This document shows, one piece after another, positions 16,372 to 24,123 of a stretch of DNA of 41,182 nucleotides. The notes under the pieces are model-generated. The model ran no database searches. It was not told the origin of the DNA and worked only from the letters and a program-made list of their open reading frames with translations. The position numbers were made by a program, and so were the translations under genes. The DNA comes from Eubacterium sp. (GTDB lineage Bacteria > Bacillota > Clostridia > Lachnospirales > Lachnospiraceae): NCBI GenBank assembly GCA_022796875.1, contig JAAWJJ010000029.1, positions 1-41,182 on the forward strand, written 5' to 3'. Position 1 is the first letter of the stretch, and every line of letters begins with the position of its first letter.

Positions 16372-17192
16372 ATGGAAAAAGATCCGTTTAAGGAATATTT
16401 GAAAGAGTCCGAACCTGATAAAGCCAGCAAAGGCTATGCGTGGAGTACGGCAATCGGACTTCAGGCAGTAGACGGGCTTCAACCGTCTGAATATTTGATC
16501 AATACGGCTATTCAGAATATTGAGGGTAAAATTACACTGAAAGAAGCGCAGGATCTTATCGACAATTACTATAAAGAAAAGTCTGTGCATTTGTCAGATG
16601 ATGAGCGTACCGAAGAAGCGGACAAGGTATCTTCACGCATTGTGGGAATACTTTCTGAATCAGCATTTTCGTTTTCGCCAAACGAGTATATCGCTATACA
16701 TCGCAAATTGTTTCAGGGTATCTACCAGCATGCCGGAAAGATAAGAGATTACAACATCACGAAAAAAGAATGGGTGCTTGACGGAGCGACGGTTTTGTAT
16801 GGCAGTGCCTCTGAACTGAGAGCAACACTTGAATATGATTTTTCGCAGGAAAAAATTTTAGCTATAAAGGGCTTTCTATGGATAGTATTATCCGTCATCT
16901 TGCAATGTTTGTTTCAGGATTGTGGCAAATACATGTTTTTGGAGAGGGCAATACACGAACGACGGCAGTATTCTTTATCAAATATCTGAGAATGCTTGGT
17001 TTTTCGGTAACGAATGATATATTTGCGGAAAATGCATGGTATTTCAGGAATGCGCTTATTCGTGCAATTTATACGAACCTGCAAAAAGGTATTTACGAAA
17101 CGACGGAGTATCTTGAAATGTTCCTCAGAAATCTGCTTTTGTATGAAAAAAATGAACTTTACAATCGAAATTTGCATGTAAGTGAACAGTGA
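16372..17192 (+). pseudogene. Fic family protein gene, frameshifted
   Basis: Fic proteins transfer AMP or related groups to target proteins and often act as toxins. The first part (MEKDPFKEYLKESEPDKAS to about residue 160) and the last part are in different frames. The Fic motif HVFGEGNTRTT lies in the second frame, as do KGLSMDSIIRHL and the C-terminal helices. The break is at a run of six A at 16850-16855: adding one A restores a continuous reading frame (FSYKGLSMD). The ordinary HPF of the motif is HVF here. GAGGAGG lies 12 bases before the ATG at 16372. It may be dead, phase-variable through slippage, or a sequencing error. A DinJ/RelB remnant follows 14 bp later. Confidence 0.85.
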
Positions 17193-17206
17193 AAGAGGTG
17201 TTGATA

Positions 17207-17278
17207 ATGGCACAAGTAACTTTTAGCGTCCGCATGGATGAAAACTTTTAGCGTCAATTTGATGATCTGGCAGCATAA
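17207..17278 (+). pseudogene. DinJ/RelB-type antitoxin remnant
   Basis: The first 14 codons give MAQVTFSVRMDENF, like the ribbon-helix-helix start of DinJ/RelB antitoxins (usually MxQxNxxxRxDExLK). They are followed by TAG and then RQFDDL in the same frame, which continues the family pattern. After this a second stop follows and the rest is missing. AGAGGTG lies upstream. No cognate YafQ/RelE toxin is present on this strand. This is a decayed fragment. Confidence 0.65.
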
Positions 17279-17404
17279 ACCTTGTGGCTGTAGCGATATA
17301 TATCATAGGGACTATCTACCGTTTATCCTGCATACAACCACCAACAGATGTGAGAGGTTATGCACGATTGTGTGGAATAATTATTAGTTATTATTAACCA
17401 ATTT

Positions 17405-17527
17405 TTATGATCTTAATAATTTATCAATTTCGTCAAAATCCTCGTCTGGAGCATTTTGCCTTTCTTTTGTATAATCTCTGTATCCCAAATTAAATTGCTG
17501 GATAAAACATACATATTTAATCTTCAT
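17405..17527 (-). CDS. Small overlapping ORF downstream of YoeB
   Basis: A 40-residue frame whose ATG (17527-17525) lies in the last codons of the YoeB toxin gene, overlapping them by 11 bases. It has a mixed hydrophobic N-terminus (MKIKYVCFIQQFNLGYRDY) and an acidic tail (NAPDEDFDEIDKLLRS). I do not recognise it. It could be the truncated start of a longer protein, a third module component, or a chance frame. There is no strong ribosome binding site, but the overlap would allow coupling. Confidence 0.35.
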   Translation of the reverse strand: MKIKYVCFIQQFNLGYRDYTKERQNAPDEDFDEIDKLLRS

Positions 17528-17789
17528 AATGCCCTTTGCAGGCTTTCACTATTATTTGGTTATCAGACATTTCATATATAAGGCGGTTGGTTTCGTCTAT
17601 TCGCCTGCTGTATAGTCCTGATTTATTATGTTTTAGCAGTTCAGGTTTCCCTATACCCTGCAACGCTCCGTCCCGGTTTATGCTCTTTAATAGCTGATTG
17701 ATTCGCTTTAGAGTTTTCTTATCCTGTTCCTGCCATTCTGTGTATTGCTTCCAGCCAGTATCTGTAAATAAAATGTCTATAACTTCAAT
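17517..17789 (-). CDS. yoeB: YoeB/Txe-type mRNA endoribonuclease toxin, no standard start codon
   Basis: A 90-residue frame that matches YoeB along its whole length: FTDTGWKQYTEWQEQDKKT, GIGKPELLKHNKSGLYSRR, IDETNRLIY and ACKGHYED. The catalytic Arg and the His-Tyr near the C-terminus are present. YoeB cleaves mRNA at the ribosomal A site. No ATG, GTG or TTG lies in frame before the conserved region. The only codon at the expected place is ATT (17789-17787), which overlaps the antitoxin stop TGA. Either a rare ATT start is used or the toxin lost its start by mutation. The gene follows its antitoxin, the usual order. Confidence 0.85.
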   Translation of the reverse strand: MEVIDILFTDTGWKQYTEWQEQDKKTLKRINQLLKSINRDGALQGIGKPELLKHNKSGLYSRRIDETNRLIYEMSDNQIIVKACKGHYED

Positions 17790-18042
17790 TCTCCATGGCT
17801 TCCAGTTCTTCCATAGCTTTAACCACTACTTTTCCGGTTTTCAGTTCTTCCTCTGATTTATTCAGCATAGCAAGGTATTCAGAATTTCGCTTTGCTTTCT
17901 GTAAGGCATTGTATTCAGCCTCGTTTATCATGTAAATATTTTCATTTCGTGGCCTTGAAATAACAACGGTTTCCCCCATGCTGATTTTGTCACACCATTC
18001 TTTAAAATTGTCCCGGACATTTGCTGATTTTACTGCTAGCAT
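17785..18042 (-). CDS. yefM: YefM/Phd family antitoxin
   Basis: An 85-residue protein with an N-terminal DNA-binding Phd/YefM fold (NVRDNFKEWCDKISMGETVVISRPRNENIYMINEAEYNAL) and a helical, Glu-rich C-terminus that wraps the toxin. It neutralises YoeB and represses the operon. The ATG at 18042 is chosen because a run of G (AGGGGGGG) lies about 10 bases upstream; the longer frame from 18189 crosses the promoter. The gene is preceded by a palindromic operator and a near-consensus promoter. Confidence 0.92.
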   Translation of the reverse strand: MLAVKSANVRDNFKEWCDKISMGETVVISRPRNENIYMINEAEYNALQKAKRNSEYLAMLNKSEEELKTGKVVVKAMEELEAMEN

Positions 18043-18062
18043 AGTTTTATACCCCCCCCTTG

Positions 18063-18078
18063 AAAAACGTACGTTTTT
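18063..18078. promoter_or_regulatory. 16-bp palindromic operator of the yefM-yoeB operon
   Basis: AAAAACGTACGTTTTT is a perfect palindrome lying between the -10 box and the ribosome binding site of the antitoxin gene. Its position fits autoregulation by the YefM-YoeB complex. Confidence 0.7.
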
Positions 18079-18100
18079 TTGTATTGATTTTTGTACTATA

Positions 18101-18129
18101 ATTATATGGTTAGTATATTCCAGTGTCAA
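18101..18129 (-). promoter_or_regulatory. Consensus sigma-A promoter of yefM-yoeB
   Basis: On the minus strand, TTGACA (18129-18124) and TATAAT (18106-18101) are separated by exactly 17 bp. Both boxes match the consensus perfectly. Such a strong promoter suits an autorepressed antitoxin operon. Confidence 0.85.
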
Positions 18130-18174
18130 TAAAAATAAAAAGGAAAATTGTCCCGGCGTTCTATCTTTAAAAAG

Positions 18175-18347
18175 CAACAGTTCAGCCACGCCCCTTTAAC
18201 AAGCCACAGACCGCCTGTAAAACAGGCTATCCGCTGCTAAAGCAGCTTCTGTCTGAGGCTTAAGGGGCGTTCCGCCCATCGCTGTCATTATGTGCTCATT
18301 CATGCAAGCATGATTCGCCCATAATTTGGGCGATGGCTGAACTGTTG
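18175..18347. repeat. 173-bp element with 14-bp terminal inverted repeats and nested hairpins
   Basis: CAACAGTTCAGCCA at 18175-18188 and its exact complement at 18334-18347 bound the element. The left half has a 9-bp stem (18188-18196 with 18262-18270), then AGCC/GGCT and CAGAC/GTCTG stems around two small hairpins (18213-18227, 18233-18246), forming a three-way junction. The right half has two more hairpins (18300-18313, 18316-18332) inside CCATCGC/GCGATGG. It begins right at the stop codon of the vWA gene. On the minus strand it ends with CTTTTT at 18174-18169, so it may also terminate the long operon. It resembles a MITE or structured repeat; no transposase is near. Confidence 0.75.
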
Positions 18348-21323
18348 TTAAAAATCCCGGTCCTGCTTTTTTTTCAGCAGCGTAGAAATATCAATGACAT
18401 TCGGGTTTCCGTTGGAGTTATCTCCGGAATTTTGCTTCAAATCATTTTTGGAGTGCTGCTTCAAATTATCTTTCGAGTTTTGTTTCCGCCTGGTTTTCCT
18501 GATATTTTCTTTTCTGGTGTTTTTGTCAGCAGATGTTTCTTTCTTCACAGCCGCGTCGGCGGTTTTTTCCGATGTTCCGGTATTTTCGTCAGATTGCGGT
18601 TTCATGGTGTTCCCGTCTACCGCAGGCTGTGTTTCGGTTTTCTCGTTGGCATGCTGCATGTCATTTTTCCCGGAAACAGGTTGCTTTTCGTTTCGCTTGC
18701 CGGCAGGCCGTTTCCCGGTTTTTGGGAATGACTGTATTTTTCCTTTGAACCAAAGCGCAAAGTTCCCGGCAAAGGCCAGCCAGTCGAGATGCAGCCTGCG
18801 CATGACGATATCCAGGACAAAGAGCAGTACGGCTAACACCAACAGCGCCTGCGTAATGTCGGTCCGCGAAATATTTCCGTCCAGATCAGTATCAAACACT
18901 TCTTTCGGCTCCGTAATATAGCGGCCGCCGATTTGATCGACAAATCCGTTCAGATTGTTTGTGACCTCCGCATAGCGGTATTCCTGCGAGTATTGCAGGA
19001 CGGAGGCGGTATTGATATTTTTCACGATCTCTTCGCCGTTTTGCTTTCTCAGGCTGATGCTGTAGACGCCGACTTCGCTTACGTCTGCTTTAGCGCGATA
19101 TTTGCCCGGGGAAACCGCTTTCAGAGTAACTTCCTGCTGTTCCCCGTTTTCATCGGTGAGGACGGCTTTCACTGCCGTATCGGCCGTGTATTCATCCGTT
19201 CCATAATCTACAATGATCGAGGAGGCTTCCTGCGTTACCTGTAGGGTATCGCTGCCGAGGTCGGAGTCGGAAATGGTCCAGTCGATGATATTCCGCCAAA
19301 GCGCAGGATAGTTTTCCCATCGTGCAAAATTTCCGGTCCATGAGTTCGTGCCGTCGCTGTTCCAGGCGACGCTGCGGCCCAGTCCGTACTGCCATACAGT
19401 CAGAACGGGGTCTTCCCTGTCTGATTCGAGCAGAACCGTAGAGGACGGTTTCGGCGTAGCGGCAATGTATCCTAACAGGCTCGGGCTGCCGTTTGTGAAA
19501 ATATCTTTTAAGATCTCATGTGAATTAACAATCGTCGGGACGAACTCTTCGTTAATCAGGTAACTTTTGGAGGACAGATACACTTCCTGCGCAAAAATAC
19601 GCGGCAGGCTTGTTCCGGCGTCGGAGTAGTAGTATCGTCCTCCGCCGCTTTCGGCGAGTTCCGTCAGCATTTTGCTGTCAGCTTCCGTTCCGATTGCTAC
19701 GGTGGACAGCGTAATGCCGCTGTTATTCATTTCCTGAAGCACGTCGCTGTATGCATGGAATCCGTCCTGTCCGTCCGTCAGTAAAATAATATGTTTTAAA
19801 GAAGCGTCGGAATCTTTTAATTTGTCTACGGCTTCCGCCAGCGCCGGATAAATGCTTGTTCCGCCGTTTGCCTGGATTCCACCGATGTTTGCGGCGATCG
19901 CGTCTTTATCCGTAGCCGGCGTCAGAGGAACGGCCCAGGTAAAACCGTTGTCAAATGCAAGCACGCCGACTTCGTCGATTTCCCGCAGGGAATCCAGCGC
20001 TTTGGTCGCGGCCTGTTTGGCGACTTCCATACAGGAGATGCTGCTTTGCTGCGTAGAAGGGGAGGACATACTTCCGGAATGGTCGATGACCATCGCCATG
20101 GCAAGTTTCGGAATTTCTTTTTCCCCCTCCAAATCCATGGATACCGGAAGCACGGTTTCCAATGGAGTGTTTTTGTAATTGCCGAGTGCGAAGCTGTTGC
20201 TTCCGCCGATGGCGATCAGGCCGCCGGCATAGTCTTTTACGTAGGTTTCCAGCGTGTCCAGAAATCCCTCCCGCAGGTCGTCGGCATAAACGTCCAGCAG
20301 CACTACGGAACTGTATTGGTTCATATCCGCAATCTGTCCCGGTACTCCGGCGGGCGTGACCAGGTCATAGTCAAAATTACAGGCGTCCAGGATGTGTGAA
20401 AATTCTGTCCCCTGTCCGGCCATGCCCTCTACAAGAAGCACTTTGGCGCGAGCTTCTACCGTCGTAAAGGCGCTGTAAGTGTTGTTGACCGAAACAGTAT
20501 CGTTTTGTGATTCTACGGTGACGCGGTAGCTTTTCAGGCCGCCCTCCACGCCCTCGTCGGAAAACAGGAGCTGATTGTACCCTTTTTGCAGCGTCACGTC
20601 TTTTTGACCTTTCAGGGTTCGTCCGGAATAGAGGGATACGGTAGCGTTTCCGGCTTCCGTGGCATAGATTTCGGCCTGTACCTGAAAACTGTCGCCCTGC
20701 CGTATTGTTTCCGGCAGGCTGACGTCGCTGACGTAAACTTCGTTTTTGACAGAACTGTCGTAGGTGACGACGTCAAATTCGATATTGCTTCCGGAAAAAG
20801 AGTGGGCGGTGTTTTCGATCGTTCCCTCGTTTTCGGAGCCGTCTGTCAACAGAACGAGCCGCCGCGCGGTATCGTCGGGAAAGAGCGCCAGAGCGGTTTG
20901 TACGGCCTGCTCCAGGTTGGTCGCGCTGGCGGTTACTTCGGACTGGAAAGCGGAAAATACTTTTTTGTCGCTGACAAACTGCTCGATTCGGGCGTCGGAG
21001 CCGAACACGACGATTCCGGCCTGGTTTTCGGCAGGCATATCCGCAATAGCGTGCCGGACAAATTCTTCTTCCTGTTTTTGTACGGCGTTTGTGCTGTCGG
21101 ACAGATCCACAAGGAATATCGTGGTCGTCATGTTATTCTTTTTGTGGACGGAAACGCCCGACAGGGCAAATACGGCCAGCGCCAGAATCAGGCAGCGCAG
21201 AGCCGTCATGCCGATCCGCCGGCTTAAGACCCGGCTGCGTATATATTTTGAAAACCATATGATAAATACCGCTGCTATCGGCAGCAGGATAAGCATCCGG
21301 GGATGCGCAAATTCCAAATACAT
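18348..21323 (-). CDS. Large membrane protein with two vWA domains and a GATase-like domain
   Basis: A 991-residue protein, last in the eight-gene operon. Two N-terminal membrane helices (about 10-24 and 38-58) precede a first vWA domain with a MIDAS (VDLSDST, then LLTDGSENEG). A class-I-amidotransferase-like segment follows (about 294-395, VLLVEGMAGQG to GGLIAIGGSNSF). A second vWA domain has a complete MIDAS (VIDHSGSMS, LLTDGQDG). After a beta-rich part and one helix near residue 830 comes a basic, low-complexity tail rich in Lys, Asn and Glu, with KQHSK/KQNSG repeats. MIDAS vWA domains bind metal and partner proteins. GAGAGG lies upstream of the ATG. The tail is probably cytoplasmic. Confidence 0.88.
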   Translation of the reverse strand: MYLEFAHPRMLILLPIAAVFIIWFSKYIRSRVLSRRIGMTALRCLILALAVFALSGVSVHKKNNMTTTIFLVDLSDSTNAVQKQEEEFVRHAIADMPAENQAGIVVFGSDARIEQFVSDKKVFSAFQSEVTASATNLEQAVQTALALFPDDTARRLVLLTDGSENEGTIENTAHSFSGSNIEFDVVTYDSSVKNEVYVSDVSLPETIRQGDSFQVQAEIYATEAGNATVSLYSGRTLKGQKDVTLQKGYNQLLFSDEGVEGGLKSYRVTVESQNDTVSVNNTYSAFTTVEARAKVLLVEGMAGQGTEFSHILDACNFDYDLVTPAGVPGQIADMNQYSSVVLLDVYADDLREGFLDTLETYVKDYAGGLIAIGGSNSFALGNYKNTPLETVLPVSMDLEGEKEIPKLAMAMVIDHSGSMSSPSTQQSSISCMEVAKQAATKALDSLREIDEVGVLAFDNGFTWAVPLTPATDKDAIAANIGGIQANGGTSIYPALAEAVDKLKDSDASLKHIILLTDGQDGFHAYSDVLQEMNNSGITLSTVAIGTEADSKMLTELAESGGGRYYYSDAGTSLPRIFAQEVYLSSKSYLINEEFVPTIVNSHEILKDIFTNGSPSLLGYIAATPKPSSTVLLESDREDPVLTVWQYGLGRSVAWNSDGTNSWTGNFARWENYPALWRNIIDWTISDSDLGSDTLQVTQEASSIIVDYGTDEYTADTAVKAVLTDENGEQQEVTLKAVSPGKYRAKADVSEVGVYSISLRKQNGEEIVKNINTASVLQYSQEYRYAEVTNNLNGFVDQIGGRYITEPKEVFDTDLDGNISRTDITQALLVLAVLLFVLDIVMRRLHLDWLAFAGNFALWFKGKIQSFPKTGKRPAGKRNEKQPVSGKNDMQHANEKTETQPAVDGNTMKPQSDENTGTSEKTADAAVKKETSADKNTRKENIRKTRRKQNSKDNLKQHSKNDLKQNSGDNSNGNPNVIDISTLLKKKQDRDF

Positions 21324-21410
21324 ACAGTTACTTCCTCTCTAAAATAGTTACGGTTACCCGTATATCCGCTGTTTGCGGCTCTTTACATACCTGTTATGGT
21401 TTTCCTGTGA

Positions 21411-23249
21411 TCAGGAGGATTTTGCATAAATGACCCATTCGGCAGCCATCAATATCAGCAGTATAACGAGAAAGAGATTTCGCAGCTCTGTGGCGCCGGC
21501 AAAATTTTGGCCGTCCTGGATTTCCTGGTCGGAAGCCATGTCCTGTGCGGAATTGACGGAGGATTCCTGTCCGCTCGGGAACTGAACGGCAAACGCCTGC
21601 TCTTTTACGCGGCCGTTTTGCTCCTGTGATACGTGGTAAACGCCGGTTTCGGTCCCCTCCAGATAAGAGCCTGCCGCTTCCGAAGCGGCGATTTGCTGTA
21701 CGCTGCCGTCCGGAAGCCGCAGCGTCAGGTCGGAACCGCTTCCCATGCCGTGAACGAGAATACTTTCTCCGGCCACGTAGGAAGTTTTTTCGGTCAGGCC
21801 GCCGTCCAGAAGATAAGAAGAAAGTTCCGATATTAAAATCGGAAATTCCGCCTGCAGTCCGAAATCCGTCTGATGCAGGTCGAATCCGAATACGGCGATG
21901 CGATGTCCGTTATAAATTCCGTAAAAACCGGCGGACTGATCGTCTGCCTGCAAAAAGGAAGCGCCCCAGGAAGGCAGTTCATAAGTGTTGGTTTCGTTGA
22001 CGCCGAAAGAAGTATCTGCCGTATAGGAAGTGATCTCTCCCGGCAGGATTTTTAACGTCGTTTCCGTCGCTTTGCCGGAAGCCGAAAACCATTCTTCATG
22101 CGAACAGTGGAAGAACAGAAAATTTCCGGTTGCCGGCAGTTCATCCGGCAACATTCCGTCAAAAATATACAGGTCGTAACCGGAGGCCTCTTCCGTGGCA
22201 AATACGCCGGGGTCGGAAGTACGGTAGACGTCGACACCAGACAGGTTGGCAAAGGCTTTTTCCACAAAAAGATTGGAATTGCTGAAAAGCAGGACACGCA
22301 TGGCGTGTTCTTCTTCCAGTACGCACCAGGCCGTGTTATCTCCGGCCAGCGCATCCGGTGCGTTCAATTCTGCCCGCAGGGAATCCATGGCTGACAGCGC
22401 AGCCTCATCCTGTTCAAAATAGACGGAAACGGTTTCCCCGGCAGGAACCGCAGCGTCTGCGATTTCCAGAAGCTGTTCTTTTCCCTGTCTGTCGGTTCCG
22501 TATAAATTGACTTCCTGCGTGATATCCTGTTTTCCGTAATTGGTTACCTGGGCAAGTATAATAAATTTTCCGTCGTTTTTACTGTAATTTAAAGTATCCA
22601 GAGAGCAGTTTTCCGTTTCCGTACAGAAATTTTCCACCTGCGCTTCCAGATTTCCTTTGTCGAATACGGTGTCCGTATAAAAGACAACCTGTGAGCTTTC
22701 TTTCTGGCTGATGCAGGATTGTACCAGGCCCAGAGAAGAGGACAGATCGCCTGCAAACGGCGTCTGTTCGATGCTTTGGATCCTGTTTTTTATTTCTATG
22801 CCGTTCTGGCTTCCGGACAGCACAAGCACTGCCTGCCGGTTTCCGCTGACGATGCACACCGCGCTGCCGGCGGGCAGGCTGTCCACATAGGCGCAGGCGG
22901 ATTCTTTCGCCGCTTCCAGACGGGTCTTTTCCCCGTCGTAGAGCGTATCCATGCTGGCGCTGTTGTCCAGTACGAGCACGGTTAGTTCCGTTTCCTGTCC
23001 GCGTCCGGCCAGCCATGGACCCATTAGAGCCAGAATAAACAGCAAAACAGTGATAATCTGCAAAATCAGCAGCAGATTTTTGCGCAGTTTTTCCCATGGT
23101 TTTGTAGCTTCTACGGTGCGGTATACTTCCCGCCAGAGCATTATGGAGGAAAACTCTTTCTTTTTTATATTCTGCTTTAAAAAATAAAGCAGGATAATTA
23201 TCGGCACCAGCGCGAGAAGCGCCAGAGGCCACCATACATGTATACCCAC
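21411..23249 (-). CDS. BatA-like membrane vWA protein
   Basis: A 612-residue protein. It starts with a BatA/aerotolerance-type N-terminal region (helices at about 8-24 and 61-80, EFSSIMLWREVYRTVEATKPW between) and a vWA domain with the MIDAS motif LVLDNSASM near residues 93-100. A long beta-rich extracytoplasmic part follows, and one C-terminal helix (LFLVILLILMAAEWVIY). It starts with GTG directly after the stop of the upstream gene (TAAGTG), with AAAGGA some 13 bases back, so translation probably depends on coupling. Proteins of this type work with MoxR and DUF58 partners. Confidence 0.88.
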   Translation of the reverse strand: MGIHVWWPLALLALVPIIILLYFLKQNIKKKEFSSIMLWREVYRTVEATKPWEKLRKNLLLILQIITVLLFILALMGPWLAGRGQETELTVLVLDNSASMDTLYDGEKTRLEAAKESACAYVDSLPAGSAVCIVSGNRQAVLVLSGSQNGIEIKNRIQSIEQTPFAGDLSSSLGLVQSCISQKESSQVVFYTDTVFDKGNLEAQVENFCTETENCSLDTLNYSKNDGKFIILAQVTNYGKQDITQEVNLYGTDRQGKEQLLEIADAAVPAGETVSVYFEQDEAALSAMDSLRAELNAPDALAGDNTAWCVLEEEHAMRVLLFSNSNLFVEKAFANLSGVDVYRTSDPGVFATEEASGYDLYIFDGMLPDELPATGNFLFFHCSHEEWFSASGKATETTLKILPGEITSYTADTSFGVNETNTYELPSWGASFLQADDQSAGFYGIYNGHRIAVFGFDLHQTDFGLQAEFPILISELSSYLLDGGLTEKTSYVAGESILVHGMGSGSDLTLRLPDGSVQQIAASEAAGSYLEGTETGVYHVSQEQNGRVKEQAFAVQFPSGQESSVNSAQDMASDQEIQDGQNFAGATELRNLFLVILLILMAAEWVIYAKSS

Positions 23250-24122
23250 TTATCCGAACAGTCCTTTCCCTTTGAGTATTTCAAAGACAACTTTTTCCAG
23301 GTCTTCATCCGATACGATCTGCTGGTAGACGCATCCGTAGCGTTTGGCCAGCCGCATGAGGCGCAGGCTGTGTTTTTTTAAGGTTTCCCGATACATGCGG
23401 ATGGACTGGCGGTTCATGGTGACACGGACAGCTCCGTTGGTTTCCATATCGAGAAGTTCATAAGTGCCTTCTTCGTCAAAATCCACCTCTTCCCGGGCAA
23501 GTACCTGTATCAGGTAGATTTCCTGACGTTTATAAGCAAGGTAGCGCACGGCCTCTTCCAGCCCGTCTTCTTCCAGGAAGTCGGAGATCAGGATACAGAT
23601 TCCTTTTCCGTTCAGGCTGCAGCGGCGCACCGCTTCGTTCATCCGGGTTTCTCCGTCGAAAGATACCTGTTCCAAATTGGTTAAAAACCGCTCAAAACTG
23701 CCGCGCCCGACGACCGGGGCGGTTTTTCCGAGCCTGCCGTCGCGAAACGTCAGCACTTCTACACGGTCCAGATTTTTCAATACCAGCCAGACAAAAACAG
23801 CGGCCAACCGCAATGCCATGATGGATTTTGGGGATTCGCCGTATCTCATGGAAGCGCTTGTGTCCAGAAAAATGTGATATCTGGCTTCTTTTTCTTCCAT
23901 AAACTGTTTGACGTACAATTTGTCCAGCCTGCCGTATACGTTCCAGTCGATACGCCGGATATCGTCGCCCGGCAAATATTCCCGGAAATCGGAAAATTCT
24001 ACGGATGAGCCTTTGGCAGAAGATTTGCGTCCGCCGCTTTGTCCCTGTTCCAGACGGATGTGCATCGCCAGTTTTAAAGCGTTTAATTTTGAAAAAAACG
24101 TTGTATCAAATATTTCACTCAT
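23250..24122 (-). CDS. DUF58 domain protein (MoxR partner)
   Basis: A 290-residue soluble protein with the DUF58 signature near residues 40-60 (SSVEFSDFREYLPGDDIRRIDW) and a vWA-like second half whose MIDAS is D87-S89-S91 (FLDTSASM). DUF58 proteins are nearly always encoded next to MoxR ATPases and are thought to act as their client adaptors. The ATG lies one base after the stop of the MoxR gene, and the stop abuts the next start, so the three genes are tightly coupled. The usual DUF58 membrane segments are absent, so it is cytoplasmic. Confidence 0.92.
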   Translation of the reverse strand: MSEIFDTTFFSKLNALKLAMHIRLEQGQSGGRKSSAKGSSVEFSDFREYLPGDDIRRIDWNVYGRLDKLYVKQFMEEKEARYHIFLDTSASMRYGESPKSIMALRLAAVFVWLVLKNLDRVEVLTFRDGRLGKTAPVVGRGSFERFLTNLEQVSFDGETRMNEAVRRCSLNGKGICILISDFLEEDGLEEAVRYLAYKRQEIYLIQVLAREEVDFDEEGTYELLDMETNGAVRVTMNRQSIRMYRETLKKHSLRLMRLAKRYGCVYQQIVSDEDLEKVVFEILKGKGLFG

Positions 24123-24123
24123 A

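Noticed and set aside
18213-18246. Possible tRNA or CRISPR repeat in the hairpin cluster
   Set aside because: Hairpins are too short for tRNA arms, no anticodon or T-loop consensus is present, and there are no spacers.
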